In this document: positions 1-5,410 of the stretch, in pieces
How positions within the stretch are numbered: position 1 is the first letter of the stretch
How the letters are laid out: every line of letters begins with the position of its first letter
NCBI GenBank assembly: GCA_013698165.1
Contig: JACCVN010000270.1
Span: 1-5,410 of the forward strand
DNA from: Parachlamydiaceae bacterium
GTDB lineage: Bacteria; Chlamydiota; Chlamydiia; Chlamydiales; Parachlamydiaceae
Direction of reading: 5' to 3'
Length of the DNA stretch: 5,410 bases
The notes under the pieces: generated by a model
What the model saw: the letters and a program-made list of their open reading frames with translations, nothing else
What the model was told of the DNA's origin: nothing
The model's database searches: none
Program-made: the position numbers and the translations under genes

Positions 1-1538
1 TCAAAGAATTCTGTATTTGCCCAGGTTCTAGAAATAGTCCTCTCATCACCGGCCTAATGAATTCACCTTCGTTAGCAAAGTACAATTGGTATGAAGAGCG
101 CTCTGCGGCCTTTTTTGCCCTCGGTCGCGCGCGGCTAACCGGAATTCCTGTGGCAGTCGTCACTACATCCGGTACTGCTGCAGGTGAGCTTTTACCTGCG
201 GCTATGGAAGCACATTACAGTGGGACACCTCTCTTGCTGATCACTGCTGACCGTCCACGTCGTTTTCGGGGTTCTGGAGCACCACAAAGCGCAGAACAAG
301 TGGGTCTTTTCGGGGTGTATGCAGAATTTGCTCAAGATATCGAGGCAGATGAAGGTTGCCAAATCATGCATTGGGATTGGTCAGGTCCGGCGCACTTAAA
401 TGTTTGCATTGAAGATCCAAAATCCTACAATGCAATATATCATGACCTTTCTCCTTTAATTTCTGAAAGAATTGTTAAGCCTTTTTTAAAGCTTCAGGAT
501 TCTTCCTTTTTAGATCTATTTTTTGAACAGTCCCGCTTCCCACTTGTGGTTGTCGGGTCTCTCCACCCAGAAGAGCGCGAGTCGGTCATCGATTTTTTAG
601 TGCGTCTTAACATTCCGGTTTATTCCGAGTCGGCCTCAGGGCTCAGAGAAAACGCTTCTCTTGCACACTTACAAGTAAGAATGGAAGTCGGCTTATGGAA
701 GCTTTCAGCATCAAATGGATATGTCATCGATGGAATTCTGCGCATCGGTGGGGTGCCGGTAACACGCCTTTGGCGTGATCTGGAAGAACGGTTTCCACGA
801 TTGGCTGAATGCTCTATCAGTAGATTGCCTTTCAGCGGCCTTAGCTGGGGGCGGCACATTCAATGTGATATTAACACTTTTTTGACTTCATATCGTATTC
901 CTGATAATTGGCAATCGGGTGATTATCAAGCATGGCTTGCGGAAGACTCTGAGGATCAACAATTGTTGAGCGAATTGTTTGAAAAATTCCCAAGCTCCGA
1001 ACCGGCGCTCTTTCAAGCATTGTCAGAAATCATTCCTGATGGTTCCATGGTCTATTTGGGCAATAGTCTTCCTGTAAGAGAATGGGACCTTGCCGCTTCC
1101 TTTAAAGAACGGGGTATTAATATTCAGTGCAGTAGAGGATTAAACGGGATAGATGGTCAAATTTCAACTTTCCTAGGACTTTGTCAAGAGGGCAGAGAAA
1201 ATTGGGCGATAGTGGGTGACCTGACAGCTCTCTATGACTTTGCTGCCCTTTGGATTCTGCATGCTTTACCTAAAATGCCCATCAAAATTGTCGTGATGAA
1301 TAATGGGGGAGGAAAGATTTTCGCCAGAATTTATAAGGATCCGGTTTTCCAGCATCTTCATCATTTTGACTTTGAACATTTTGCTAAAAGTTGGAAAATA
1401 CCTTATTATTGTATGGAAGGAATTATAGAAAATAATCTCCCTCCACAAGCGTTTGTGGAAGTTTGTCCTGATCCAGCAGCAACGGTATGTTTTTGGAGTG
1501 CTTACGATGAGCTTATGCAAAAAGCCCCAGTGTCATAA
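1..1538 (+). CDS. menD: MenD, SEPHCHC synthase, 5'-truncated by window edge
   Basis: ThDP-dependent 2-succinyl-5-enolpyruvyl-6-hydroxy-3-cyclohexene-1-carboxylate synthase: it decarboxylates 2-oxoglutarate and adds the succinyl unit to isochorismate, the first committed menaquinone step, in the cytosol. The frame is open from base 3, so the ATG at 57 is internal: codons 3-56 encode the conserved CICPGSRNSPL segment (E. coli CIAPGSRSTPL). About 22 N-terminal codons are missing. Numbering from the ATG at 57, Glu14 (in YEERS) fits the catalytic Glu55 of E. coli with exact spacing from the Arg of PGSR. Next come TSGTA, TADRP with GAPQ (substrate region), GNSLPVR (335-341), SRGLNGIDG, and the ThDP/Mg motif GDL (387-389) to NNGGGKIF (415-422). 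The loop after KIF is about five residues shorter than in E. coli. Its 3' end overlaps menH. Family assignment is firm; the true start is outside the window. Confidence 0.96.
   Translation, partial: KEFCICPGSRNSPLITGLMNSPSLAKYNWYEERSAAFFALGRARLTGIPVAVVTTSGTAAGELLPAAMEAHYSGTPLLLITADRPRRFRGSGAPQSAEQVGLFGVYAEFAQDIEADEGCQIMHWDWSGPAHLNVCIEDPKSYNAIYHDLSPLISERIVKPFLKLQDSSFLDLFFEQSRFPLVVVGSLHPEERESVIDFLVRLNIPVYSESASGLRENASLAHLQVRMEVGLWKLSASNGYVIDGILRIGGVPVTRLWRDLEERFPRLAECSISRLPFSGLSWGRHIQCDINTFLTSYRIPDNWQSGDYQAWLAEDSEDQQLLSELFEKFPSSEPALFQALSEIIPDGSMVYLGNSLPVREWDLAASFKERGINIQCSRGLNGIDGQISTFLGLCQEGRENWAIVGDLTALYDFAALWILHALPKMPIKIVVMNNGGGKIFARIYKDPVFQHLHHFDFEHFAKSWKIPYYCMEGIIENNLPPQAFVEVCPDPAATVCFWSAYDELMQKAPVS
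1495..1498 (+). promoter_or_regulatory. Ribosome binding site for menH
   Basis: GGAG lies inside the menD coding sequence, eight bases before the ATG at 1507. It decides the menH start over the upstream in-frame ATG at 1453, where no comparable site is visible. Ribosomes finishing menD (stop 1536-1538) would pass over this start. Confidence 0.7.
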
Positions 1539-2208
1539 TATATTTGCCCTTCACGGTTTTCTTGGTTTGCCTACAGATTGGGAGCTGTTTGATTCCATCA
1601 CTCATCCCATTGGAGTTGAAAATGACGGATTCGACTTATGGCACTGGTCTCGCAGTTTTAACTCTTCTGTTAAAAAAACAGCTTCAAAAAATATTCTTAT
1701 TGGCTATTCCCTTGGTGGGCGTTTAGCAATGCATTCTCTCATTTCCAATCCTGATCTTTGGGACGCAGCAATCATTATTTCTGCTAATCCAGGGCTCCAA
1801 TCCGTAAAGGAAAGGGAAGCCAGATTGATTTCTGACGAGCACTGGGCACAACGGTTTTTAAACGATCCTTGGGCACCACTTATGCACGACTGGAATGCCA
1901 ATGCAGTTTTTGGAAATCGACCATTTCCCTATTTACGGGAGGAGTCTGCCTTTGATAGAAAACAGCTTTCCTCCCTTCTTGTCAACTGGTCACTAGGAAA
2001 GCAAGAGTCTCTTCACGCTCGCTTAAAACAGCTTTCTCTGCCGATCCTCTATTTAGCAGGTGAACACGATAAGCCTTTTTGTTCTATCGCTGATCAATTT
2101 AGAGATTTTGCAGAAGTGTCAATCATTCCCGATGCGGCTCATAGAGTGCCTTGGGACAATCCAAAAAATTTTATGAATAAAATCGATATTTTTATCGGAG
2201 GACTATGA
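1507..2208 (+). CDS. menH: MenH, SHCHC synthase (alpha/beta hydrolase)
   Basis: 2-succinyl-6-hydroxy-2,4-cyclohexadiene-1-carboxylate synthase: it eliminates pyruvate from the MenD product. The protein has 233 residues, slightly shorter than E. coli MenH (252). The alpha/beta-hydrolase signature is intact: LHGFLG oxyanion region (15-20), nucleophile elbow GYSLGGR with Ser68, acid Asp188 in GEHDKPF, and His212 in AAHRVPWDNP. The stretch SANPGLQSVKEREAR (92-106) and HWAQRFLNDP closely resembles E. coli MenH (HPGLQNAEEKAAR, WVQRFLTEP), which separates it from generic hydrolases. The frame also contains an upstream ATG at 1453, but 1507 is preferred: it has a GGAG eight bases upstream, and the extra 18 residues lie inside menD and match nothing in the family. 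The gene overlaps menD by 32 bases and menB by four, which suggests translational coupling. Confidence 0.93.
   Translation: MSLCKKPQCHNIFALHGFLGLPTDWELFDSITHPIGVENDGFDLWHWSRSFNSSVKKTASKNILIGYSLGGRLAMHSLISNPDLWDAAIIISANPGLQSVKEREARLISDEHWAQRFLNDPWAPLMHDWNANAVFGNRPFPYLREESAFDRKQLSSLLVNWSLGKQESLHARLKQLSLPILYLAGEHDKPFCSIADQFRDFAEVSIIPDAAHRVPWDNPKNFMNKIDIFIGGL
2197..2202 (+). promoter_or_regulatory. Ribosome binding site for menB, two possible starts
   Basis: A strong GGAGGA lies only two bases before the ATG at 2205 and 11 bases before the in-frame ATG at 2214. Neither spacing is ideal (about 5-9 is usual). The first start overlaps the menH stop as ATGA; the second would begin five bases after it. 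The sequence does not settle which is used, or whether both are. Confidence 0.65.
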
Positions 2209-3038
2209 CTACTATGACTAAACAGCAATGGACAACAATCAAAACTTATGAAGATATCAAGTTTGAACGTACAGAGGATGGGGTCGCTAAAATTACAATC
2301 AATCGTCCTCGCTATCATAACGCCTTTCGTCCGGAGACTGTGGATGAAATGAGAGAGGCTTTTGAACTGGCTAGACAAGATATTGAAATCGGAGTAGTTA
2401 TTTTGACAGGTGAAGGAGACAAAGCATTTTGTTCAGGCGGAGATCAGAATGTCCGTGGTGATGCAGGCTATGTTGGTGGTAACGGAATCCCAAGACTAAA
2501 CGTTCTGGACCTGCAGAAACAAATCCGTTCTCTTCCAAAACCTGTGATAGCAATGGTTGCAGGATGGGCTGTAGGAGGTGGGCATGTTCTACATGTGGTC
2601 TGCGACTTGACAATTGCCGCTGACAATGCTCAGTTTGGCCAAGTGGGCCCAAAGATGGGATCTTTTGACGGCGGTCTCGGAAGCAGTTACCTTTCACGCG
2701 TGGTGGGACAGAAAAAAGCCAGAGAAATATGGTTCCTTTGCCGTTTCTATAGCGCGGAAGAGGCTTTAAATATGGGCCTTGTCAACTGCGTTGTCCCTCT
2801 AGACGAATTAGAAAATGAAACACTGAAGTGGTCGAGAGAGATTTTAGCTAACTCCCCATTAGCAATACGCTGCTGCAAAGCGGCTCTAAACGCTGACTGC
2901 GATGGCCAGATTGGTCTTCTGGATCTTGCGGGCGATGCCACTTTGCTCTACTACATGACTGAAGAAGCTAAAGAAGGAAAAAATGCCCTGTTGGAAAAAC
3001 GAAAACCCAACTTCGCTCAATTCCCAAGACTCCCGTAA
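2205..3038 (+). CDS. menB: MenB, DHNA-CoA synthase, type I (crotonase family)
   Basis: 1,4-dihydroxy-2-naphthoyl-CoA synthase: intramolecular Claisen (Dieckmann-type) ring closure of OSB-CoA, the step after MenE. It has 277 residues against 285 in E. coli and is collinear with it at an offset of eight residues after the N-terminus. Visible hallmarks are NRP..HNAFRP, the oxyanion segment CSGGDQ (76-81), the flexible-loop Tyr89, MVAGWAVGGGHVLH (117-130), GSFDGG with Ser153 and Asp155, REIWFLCR with Trp176, LNADCDGQ, and Tyr250 in YYMTEE near the C-terminus. Gly148 in QVGPK corresponds to E. coli Gly156. Type I enzymes have Gly there and use bicarbonate as cofactor; type II enzymes carry Asp. 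The neighbouring Thr155 of E. coli is Val147 here. The start is either 2205 (ATGA overlap with the menH stop) or the second ATG at 2214; the protein differs by three residues only. Confidence 0.97.
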   Translation: MTTMTKQQWTTIKTYEDIKFERTEDGVAKITINRPRYHNAFRPETVDEMREAFELARQDIEIGVVILTGEGDKAFCSGGDQNVRGDAGYVGGNGIPRLNVLDLQKQIRSLPKPVIAMVAGWAVGGGHVLHVVCDLTIAADNAQFGQVGPKMGSFDGGLGSSYLSRVVGQKKAREIWFLCRFYSAEEALNMGLVNCVVPLDELENETLKWSREILANSPLAIRCCKAALNADCDGQIGLLDLAGDATLLYYMTEEAKEGKNALLEKRKPNFAQFPRLP

Positions 3039-3048
3039 TCTAATGGTA

Positions 3049-3069
3049 CCTGCTGCGTCTCGCAGCAGG
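3049..3069 (+). repeat. Hairpin 1 in the menB-menC gap
   Basis: A perfect inverted repeat: CCTGCTGCG (3049-3057), loop TCT, CGCAGCAGG (3061-3069). The nine-base-pair, GC-rich stem starts ten bases after the menB stop codon ends. No T-run follows, so it does not look like an intrinsic terminator. A 3'-end stabiliser for the menDHB part of the message, or one half of a structural switch with hairpin 2, is inference. Confidence 0.8.
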
Positions 3070-3093
3070 CGCCTACCAAGCCGTACTACCTCC

Positions 3094-3109
3094 CTGCTGC
3101 AAGCAGCAG
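3094..3109 (+). repeat. Hairpin 2 in the menB-menC gap
   Basis: CTGCTGC (3094-3100), AA, GCAGCAG (3103-3109): in practice a six-pair stem closed by a CAAG loop. It reuses the same core arms as hairpin 1, so the arm at 3062-3069 can also pair with 3093-3100 (eight pairs) and 3049-3055 with 3103-3109. The following AAAAATTTGTTT is only a poor T-tract. The menC ribosome binding site begins 13 bases after the stem. Confidence 0.75.
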
Positions 3110-3121
3110 AAAAATTTGTTT

Positions 3122-3126
3122 AGGAG
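3122..3126 (+). promoter_or_regulatory. Ribosome binding site for menC
   Basis: AGGAG lies eight bases before the ATG at 3135, which is ideal spacing. Unlike the other genes of the cluster, menC has its own leader rather than a site embedded in the preceding coding sequence. Confidence 0.75.
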
Positions 3127-3134
3127 CTTATTCT

Positions 3135-4088
3135 ATGCATATCAGCTATTACATGTACCACCTTGAGTTCAATGCCAACTATGGCACTATAGGACAACGA
3201 AACCGTGCCGGAGCTCTTCTACGCATCACTTTTGAAGACGGGTTAGTCGGCTATTGTGACTGCCATCCTTGGATTGAGCTCGGTGACTTGCCCCTATCAA
3301 AACAACTCTTGGCGCTTTATCATTCCAGCTCGACACCTCTGCTTAATTGTTCACTTTTGTTTGCCCGCATCGATGCACAAGCTAGGCAGCATAAACGTTC
3401 CCTTTTTGAAGGCCTCGAAATTCCTCCCAGCCACCAGCTTGTATCCCTCTCAGATGATATAGCGCCTTTTACGGCTGACGAAATCACTTTCTTCAAAATA
3501 AAATCAGGAAACCAACCTGAAGAAGAAATCAAAACGTTGTCTTCATGGATCTCTGATCATCCTCAAATTAAACTTCGGCTCGATTTTAACGAAAAACTGT
3601 CCCGTAATGAGTTTTTATATTATTGGAAGAGTGTCCCGGAATCTGTCAAACAATGCATTGATTTTATTGAAGATCCCTACAAATATGAACCTGATTATTA
3701 TACTGAAGATCAAGAGCAGCTGGACATCTCCTTTGCTGTTGACAAGTCTTCTGAAAAGGCATTGGAATTTCCCCAATCGGCTGAAGTGATCGTGCATAAA
3801 CCTGCTGTGGATTTACCCCCAAAGTTTTCAAGCTCTAACACCAAACTTGTGGTCACAACCTATCTGGACCATCCTTTTGGTCAGATGTGCGCTGCATATG
3901 CCGCCGCAACTTTAAAAGCTCAATACCCCTCGCAAATTCACTGCTGCGGTCTTCTTTCCCATAAATGCTATCAAGGCGATTCTTTCATTCAATCGGTTCA
4001 GTCCTCAGGGCCTAATTTAATCCCTTCTAAGGGGACTGGCTTTGGTTTCGACGAACTGCTTAAGGAGGTCCCATGGCAAAGCCTCTAA
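3135..4088 (+). CDS. menC: MenC, o-succinylbenzoate synthase (enolase superfamily)
   Basis: It dehydrates SHCHC to o-succinylbenzoate, the aromatising step. At 317 residues it is the usual family length (E. coli 320), but the sequence is diverged. The enolase-superfamily residues are all in place and in order: KIK with Lys121 and Lys123 (general acid/base), RLDFN with Asp150 and Asn152, FIEDP with Glu179, FAVDKS with Asp203 (three metal ligands), and VHKPAVD with Lys222 (second catalytic lysine). The N-terminal capping domain (about 1-95) is poorly conserved, as usual for OSBS enzymes. The start at 3135 is the only ATG after the menB stop in this frame and has a good ribosome binding site. 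The frame is the same as menB and has no other stop between them. The 3' end overlaps menE by 16 bases. Some OSBS-like enzymes are also N-acylamino acid racemases; the operon context favours OSBS. Confidence 0.93.
   Translation: MHISYYMYHLEFNANYGTIGQRNRAGALLRITFEDGLVGYCDCHPWIELGDLPLSKQLLALYHSSSTPLLNCSLLFARIDAQARQHKRSLFEGLEIPPSHQLVSLSDDIAPFTADEITFFKIKSGNQPEEEIKTLSSWISDHPQIKLRLDFNEKLSRNEFLYYWKSVPESVKQCIDFIEDPYKYEPDYYTEDQEQLDISFAVDKSSEKALEFPQSAEVIVHKPAVDLPPKFSSSNTKLVVTTYLDHPFGQMCAAYAAATLKAQYPSQIHCCGLLSHKCYQGDSFIQSVQSSGPNLIPSKGTGFGFDELLKEVPWQSL
4062..4069 (+). promoter_or_regulatory. Ribosome binding site for menE
   Basis: AAGGAGGT, an essentially full complement of the 16S rRNA tail, sits inside the menC 3' end just before the ATG at 4073. 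A TAA at 4061-4063, in the menE frame, overlaps this site, so menE cannot start further upstream. This fixes the short N-terminus of MenE. Confidence 0.85.
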
Positions 4089-5203
4089 TTGATTGGAATA
4101 GCGATGATTCTCATGTTCTTATCAACCCATTGCTTCCTGAAACCACCAGAAATAGTTTGATAGAGGCAGTTTCCCCTCATCATTCTCTGCAAGGACATAT
4201 ATGGCTCTCAAGTTCTGGAACTGAGAGCTTTCCGAAAATGATCGCTTTGTCGAAAAAAGCGATGCTGATCTCTGCCGAAGCTGTAAACGCTCACTTGCAA
4301 GCCAAAAGTCATCACTCTTGGTTAAATGTCCTTCCTCTATTTCATGCGGGCGGCCTGGGTCCCCATGCCAGGGCGCTACTATCTGATTGCTCAATTTACG
4401 ATTTTTCTGATAAAAAATGGGATCCTATCACCTATGTTAAACTTTTAGAGGATCTTAAAACTTCATTTTCATCCCTGACGCCGACTCACATTTATGACAT
4501 TGTAAATTTGCAACTTTCATCCCCAAAGGTTCTTAAAGCCATTATCGTCGGCGGTGCATCTCTATCAGAAACTTTGCATGAAAAAGCTATAGATTTAGGC
4601 TGGCCCTTGCTCAAAAGTTACGGAATGACAGAAGTTGGCTCTCAAATCGCCACAGCATCCAATTCTCTGTCGGATTCTTTCTTGACGATCCTTAAGCACA
4701 TTAATTTACGTTTTGACACAGAAGGTTTCATTGAAATAAAAAGCGATGCCCTGCTCTCAGGATTTGTGCATGGTGATGATCCCAACAAGCGTTTTATTGA
4801 TCCCAAAGTTGAGGGTTGGTACAAAACTCAGGACAAGGGAGGAATCGTTAATAATTCTCTCCAAATTTATGGCAGGGGTACCAACTTTATAAAAATTGGC
4901 GGCGAGAATGTCAATTTTTCTGAATTGGAAAAGATTTGGGAAAATATAAAATTTTTTCACAAATTCCATGAAGATGCTGTCATCATTGATTTACCGGATG
5001 ATCGGTTAGGTAGAAATGTTTGCTTGGCTGTCGCTAGCAGTAAAGAAAATTGCGATTTAAATGCTCTGCTAAAAGACTTTCATAAACAAGTTCTTCCTAT
5101 CGCCAAAATACGCTCTGTTTTCTATGTCGATAAATTGCCTCGCTCTGAACTCTACAAATTGAAAAAAGAAGAGCTGCGCAAAATGATTCAGAATACTCTA
5201 TAA
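4073..5203 (+). CDS. menE: MenE, o-succinylbenzoate-CoA ligase, short and diverged form
   Basis: ANL-superfamily adenylating enzyme that activates OSB with ATP and loads CoA, supplying MenB. It has 376 residues against 451 in E. coli: the phosphate-binding loop starts at about residue 45 instead of about 140, so the usual N-terminal subdomain with motifs A1-A2 is absent. Short MenE forms of this size are known in mycobacteria and Bacteroidota. Motifs seen: A3 SSSGTESFPK (46-55), A4 LPLFHAGG (87-94, typical of MenE), VGGASLS (159-165), A5 YGMTE (183-187), A7 YKTQD (250-254), A8 GRGTNFIKIGG (267-277), and A10 PRSELYK with catalytic Lys362. Departures from consensus are ES instead of TG/SG in the P-loop, Thr270 at the usual hinge Asp of A8, and Tyr before the A10 Lys where Gly is normal. 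Activity is likely because Lys362, His91, Glu187 and Asp254 remain. It is the last gene of the cluster seen here. Confidence 0.9.
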   Translation: MAKPLIDWNSDDSHVLINPLLPETTRNSLIEAVSPHHSLQGHIWLSSSGTESFPKMIALSKKAMLISAEAVNAHLQAKSHHSWLNVLPLFHAGGLGPHARALLSDCSIYDFSDKKWDPITYVKLLEDLKTSFSSLTPTHIYDIVNLQLSSPKVLKAIIVGGASLSETLHEKAIDLGWPLLKSYGMTEVGSQIATASNSLSDSFLTILKHINLRFDTEGFIEIKSDALLSGFVHGDDPNKRFIDPKVEGWYKTQDKGGIVNNSLQIYGRGTNFIKIGGENVNFSELEKIWENIKFFHKFHEDAVIIDLPDDRLGRNVCLAVASSKENCDLNALLKDFHKQVLPIAKIRSVFYVDKLPRSELYKLKKEELRKMIQNTL

Positions 5204-5351
5204 TCAGATTGAGCTAAGGGCAGTATATCTTCTCTTAACGTTTCTTTGTGCTTTACATTTTGCGTCAAAATTGGCGGTAGCTCAGCAAGTCAAAAGCATT
5301 GATATAAATAAGTTATTTGACTACTTTGAGACTAACGTAGAGGAAAGATTT
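5204..5351 (+). other. Gap after menE, with short inverted repeats
   Basis: No ATG occurs here on the + strand and no convincing terminator follows menE. It contains a small AT-rich palindrome ATTTTG-CGT-CAAAAT (5257-5271), and AGTCAAA (5288-5294) facing TTTGACT (5316-5322). GTCAAAA occurs twice as a direct repeat (5264-5270 and 5289-5295). The frame of the next gene is open back through this region to a TGA at 5184-5186 and reads as a hydrophobic, secretion-signal-like peptide without a usable start codon. A promoter for the next gene may lie here, but no good -35/-10 pair was found. Confidence 0.4.
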
Positions 5352-5410
5352 ATGCCTAACATCATTTTTTATCTCATGCTTCTTCTGGCAGCCCTGCCCT
5401 TGCATGGGGA
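5352..5410 (+). CDS. Start of an unidentified exported or membrane protein, cut by window end
   Basis: The ATG at 5352 is preceded by GAGGAAAG (5340-5347) at suitable spacing. The 19 complete codons visible read MPNIIFYLMLLLAALPLHG, a hydrophobic run that looks like a signal peptide or first membrane segment, though without the basic residues normally found at the N-terminus. Nothing identifies the function. A 148-base gap separates it from menE, so it may or may not belong to the operon. An alternative is that the gene starts further upstream in the same open frame, for example at the TTG at 5271, but no ribosome binding site supports that. Confidence 0.5.
   Translation, partial: MPNIIFYLMLLLAALPLHG

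Noticed and set aside
57..59. ATG at 57 as the start of menD
   Set aside because: The frame is open upstream to base 3 and encodes the conserved PGSR segment of MenD, so this Met is internal and the gene is cut by the window edge.
620..859. Minus-strand open frames inside menD and in the other genes
   Set aside because: They overlap well-conserved coding sequence, have low-complexity or basic translations matching no family I know, and lack ribosome binding sites.
1453..1506. N-terminal extension of MenH from the ATG at 1453
   Set aside because: It lies wholly inside menD, has no visible ribosome binding site, and adds 18 residues before the point where MenH homology begins.
3094..3120. Intrinsic terminator after menB
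   Set aside because: Hairpin 2 is followed by AAAAATTTGTTT, with no uninterrupted T-run directly after the stem, and menC and menE continue the same pathway downstream. Partial termination cannot be excluded.
5271..5340. Possible tRNA gene, because GGCGGTAGCTCAG resembles a tRNA 5' end and D-arm
   Set aside because: No D-stem partner, no TTCGA-type T-loop and no matching acceptor strand were found downstream.
5204..5410. A minus-strand gene at the right end
   Set aside because: Reverse-strand frames here are short (the longest I read is about 32 codons before a stop) and have no recognisable content.

Overview
The window holds most of a classical (o-succinylbenzoate route) menaquinone biosynthesis operon, all on the + strand and in the order menD (5' end cut off) - menH - menB - menC - menE. 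It then has a 148-base gap and the first codons of another gene that runs off the right edge. Identifications come from reading the proteins and recalling family motifs. MenB is close to the E. coli protein along its whole length, MenD and MenH are clear, and MenC and MenE are more diverged but keep their key catalytic residues.

Layout. 1-1538 is MenD, missing about 22 N-terminal codons compared with E. coli. 1507-2208 is MenH, overlapping menD by 32 bases. 2205-3038 is MenB, overlapping menH by four bases (ATGA). 3039-3134 is the only real gap inside the operon and carries two mutually complementary hairpins built from CTGCTGC/GCAGCAG arms. 3135-4088 is MenC. 4073-5203 is a short-form MenE, overlapping menC by 16 bases. 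5204-5351 is non-coding or uncertain. From 5352 a gene with a hydrophobic, signal-peptide-like start leaves the window.

How the genes work together. MenD joins 2-oxoglutarate to isochorismate to give SEPHCHC. MenH removes pyruvate to give SHCHC. MenC dehydrates this to o-succinylbenzoate (OSB). MenE makes OSB-CoA. MenB closes the ring to 1,4-dihydroxy-2-naphthoyl-CoA. The isochorismate synthase (menF), the DHNA-CoA thioesterase, menA and the final methyltransferase are not in the window; menF would be expected just upstream. Tight overlaps with Shine-Dalgarno sites inside the preceding gene point to one translationally coupled transcript, interrupted only at the menB/menC junction.

Organism. 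This is a bacterium with moderate, AT-leaning base composition that respires with menaquinone. The gene order is the same as the enterobacterial menD-H-B-C-E cluster, and MenB is the Gly-containing type I form seen in E. coli. Divergence of MenC and MenE and the codon use argue against E. coli itself or a close relative. A Gram-negative lineage, possibly an environmental chlamydia or another proteobacterium, is a guess that the sequence alone cannot settle. No mobile elements, CRISPR arrays or RNA genes were seen. This is mostly an ordinary metabolic operon. The most unusual parts are the tandem hairpins, the diverged short MenE, and the hydrophobic open frame after menE.
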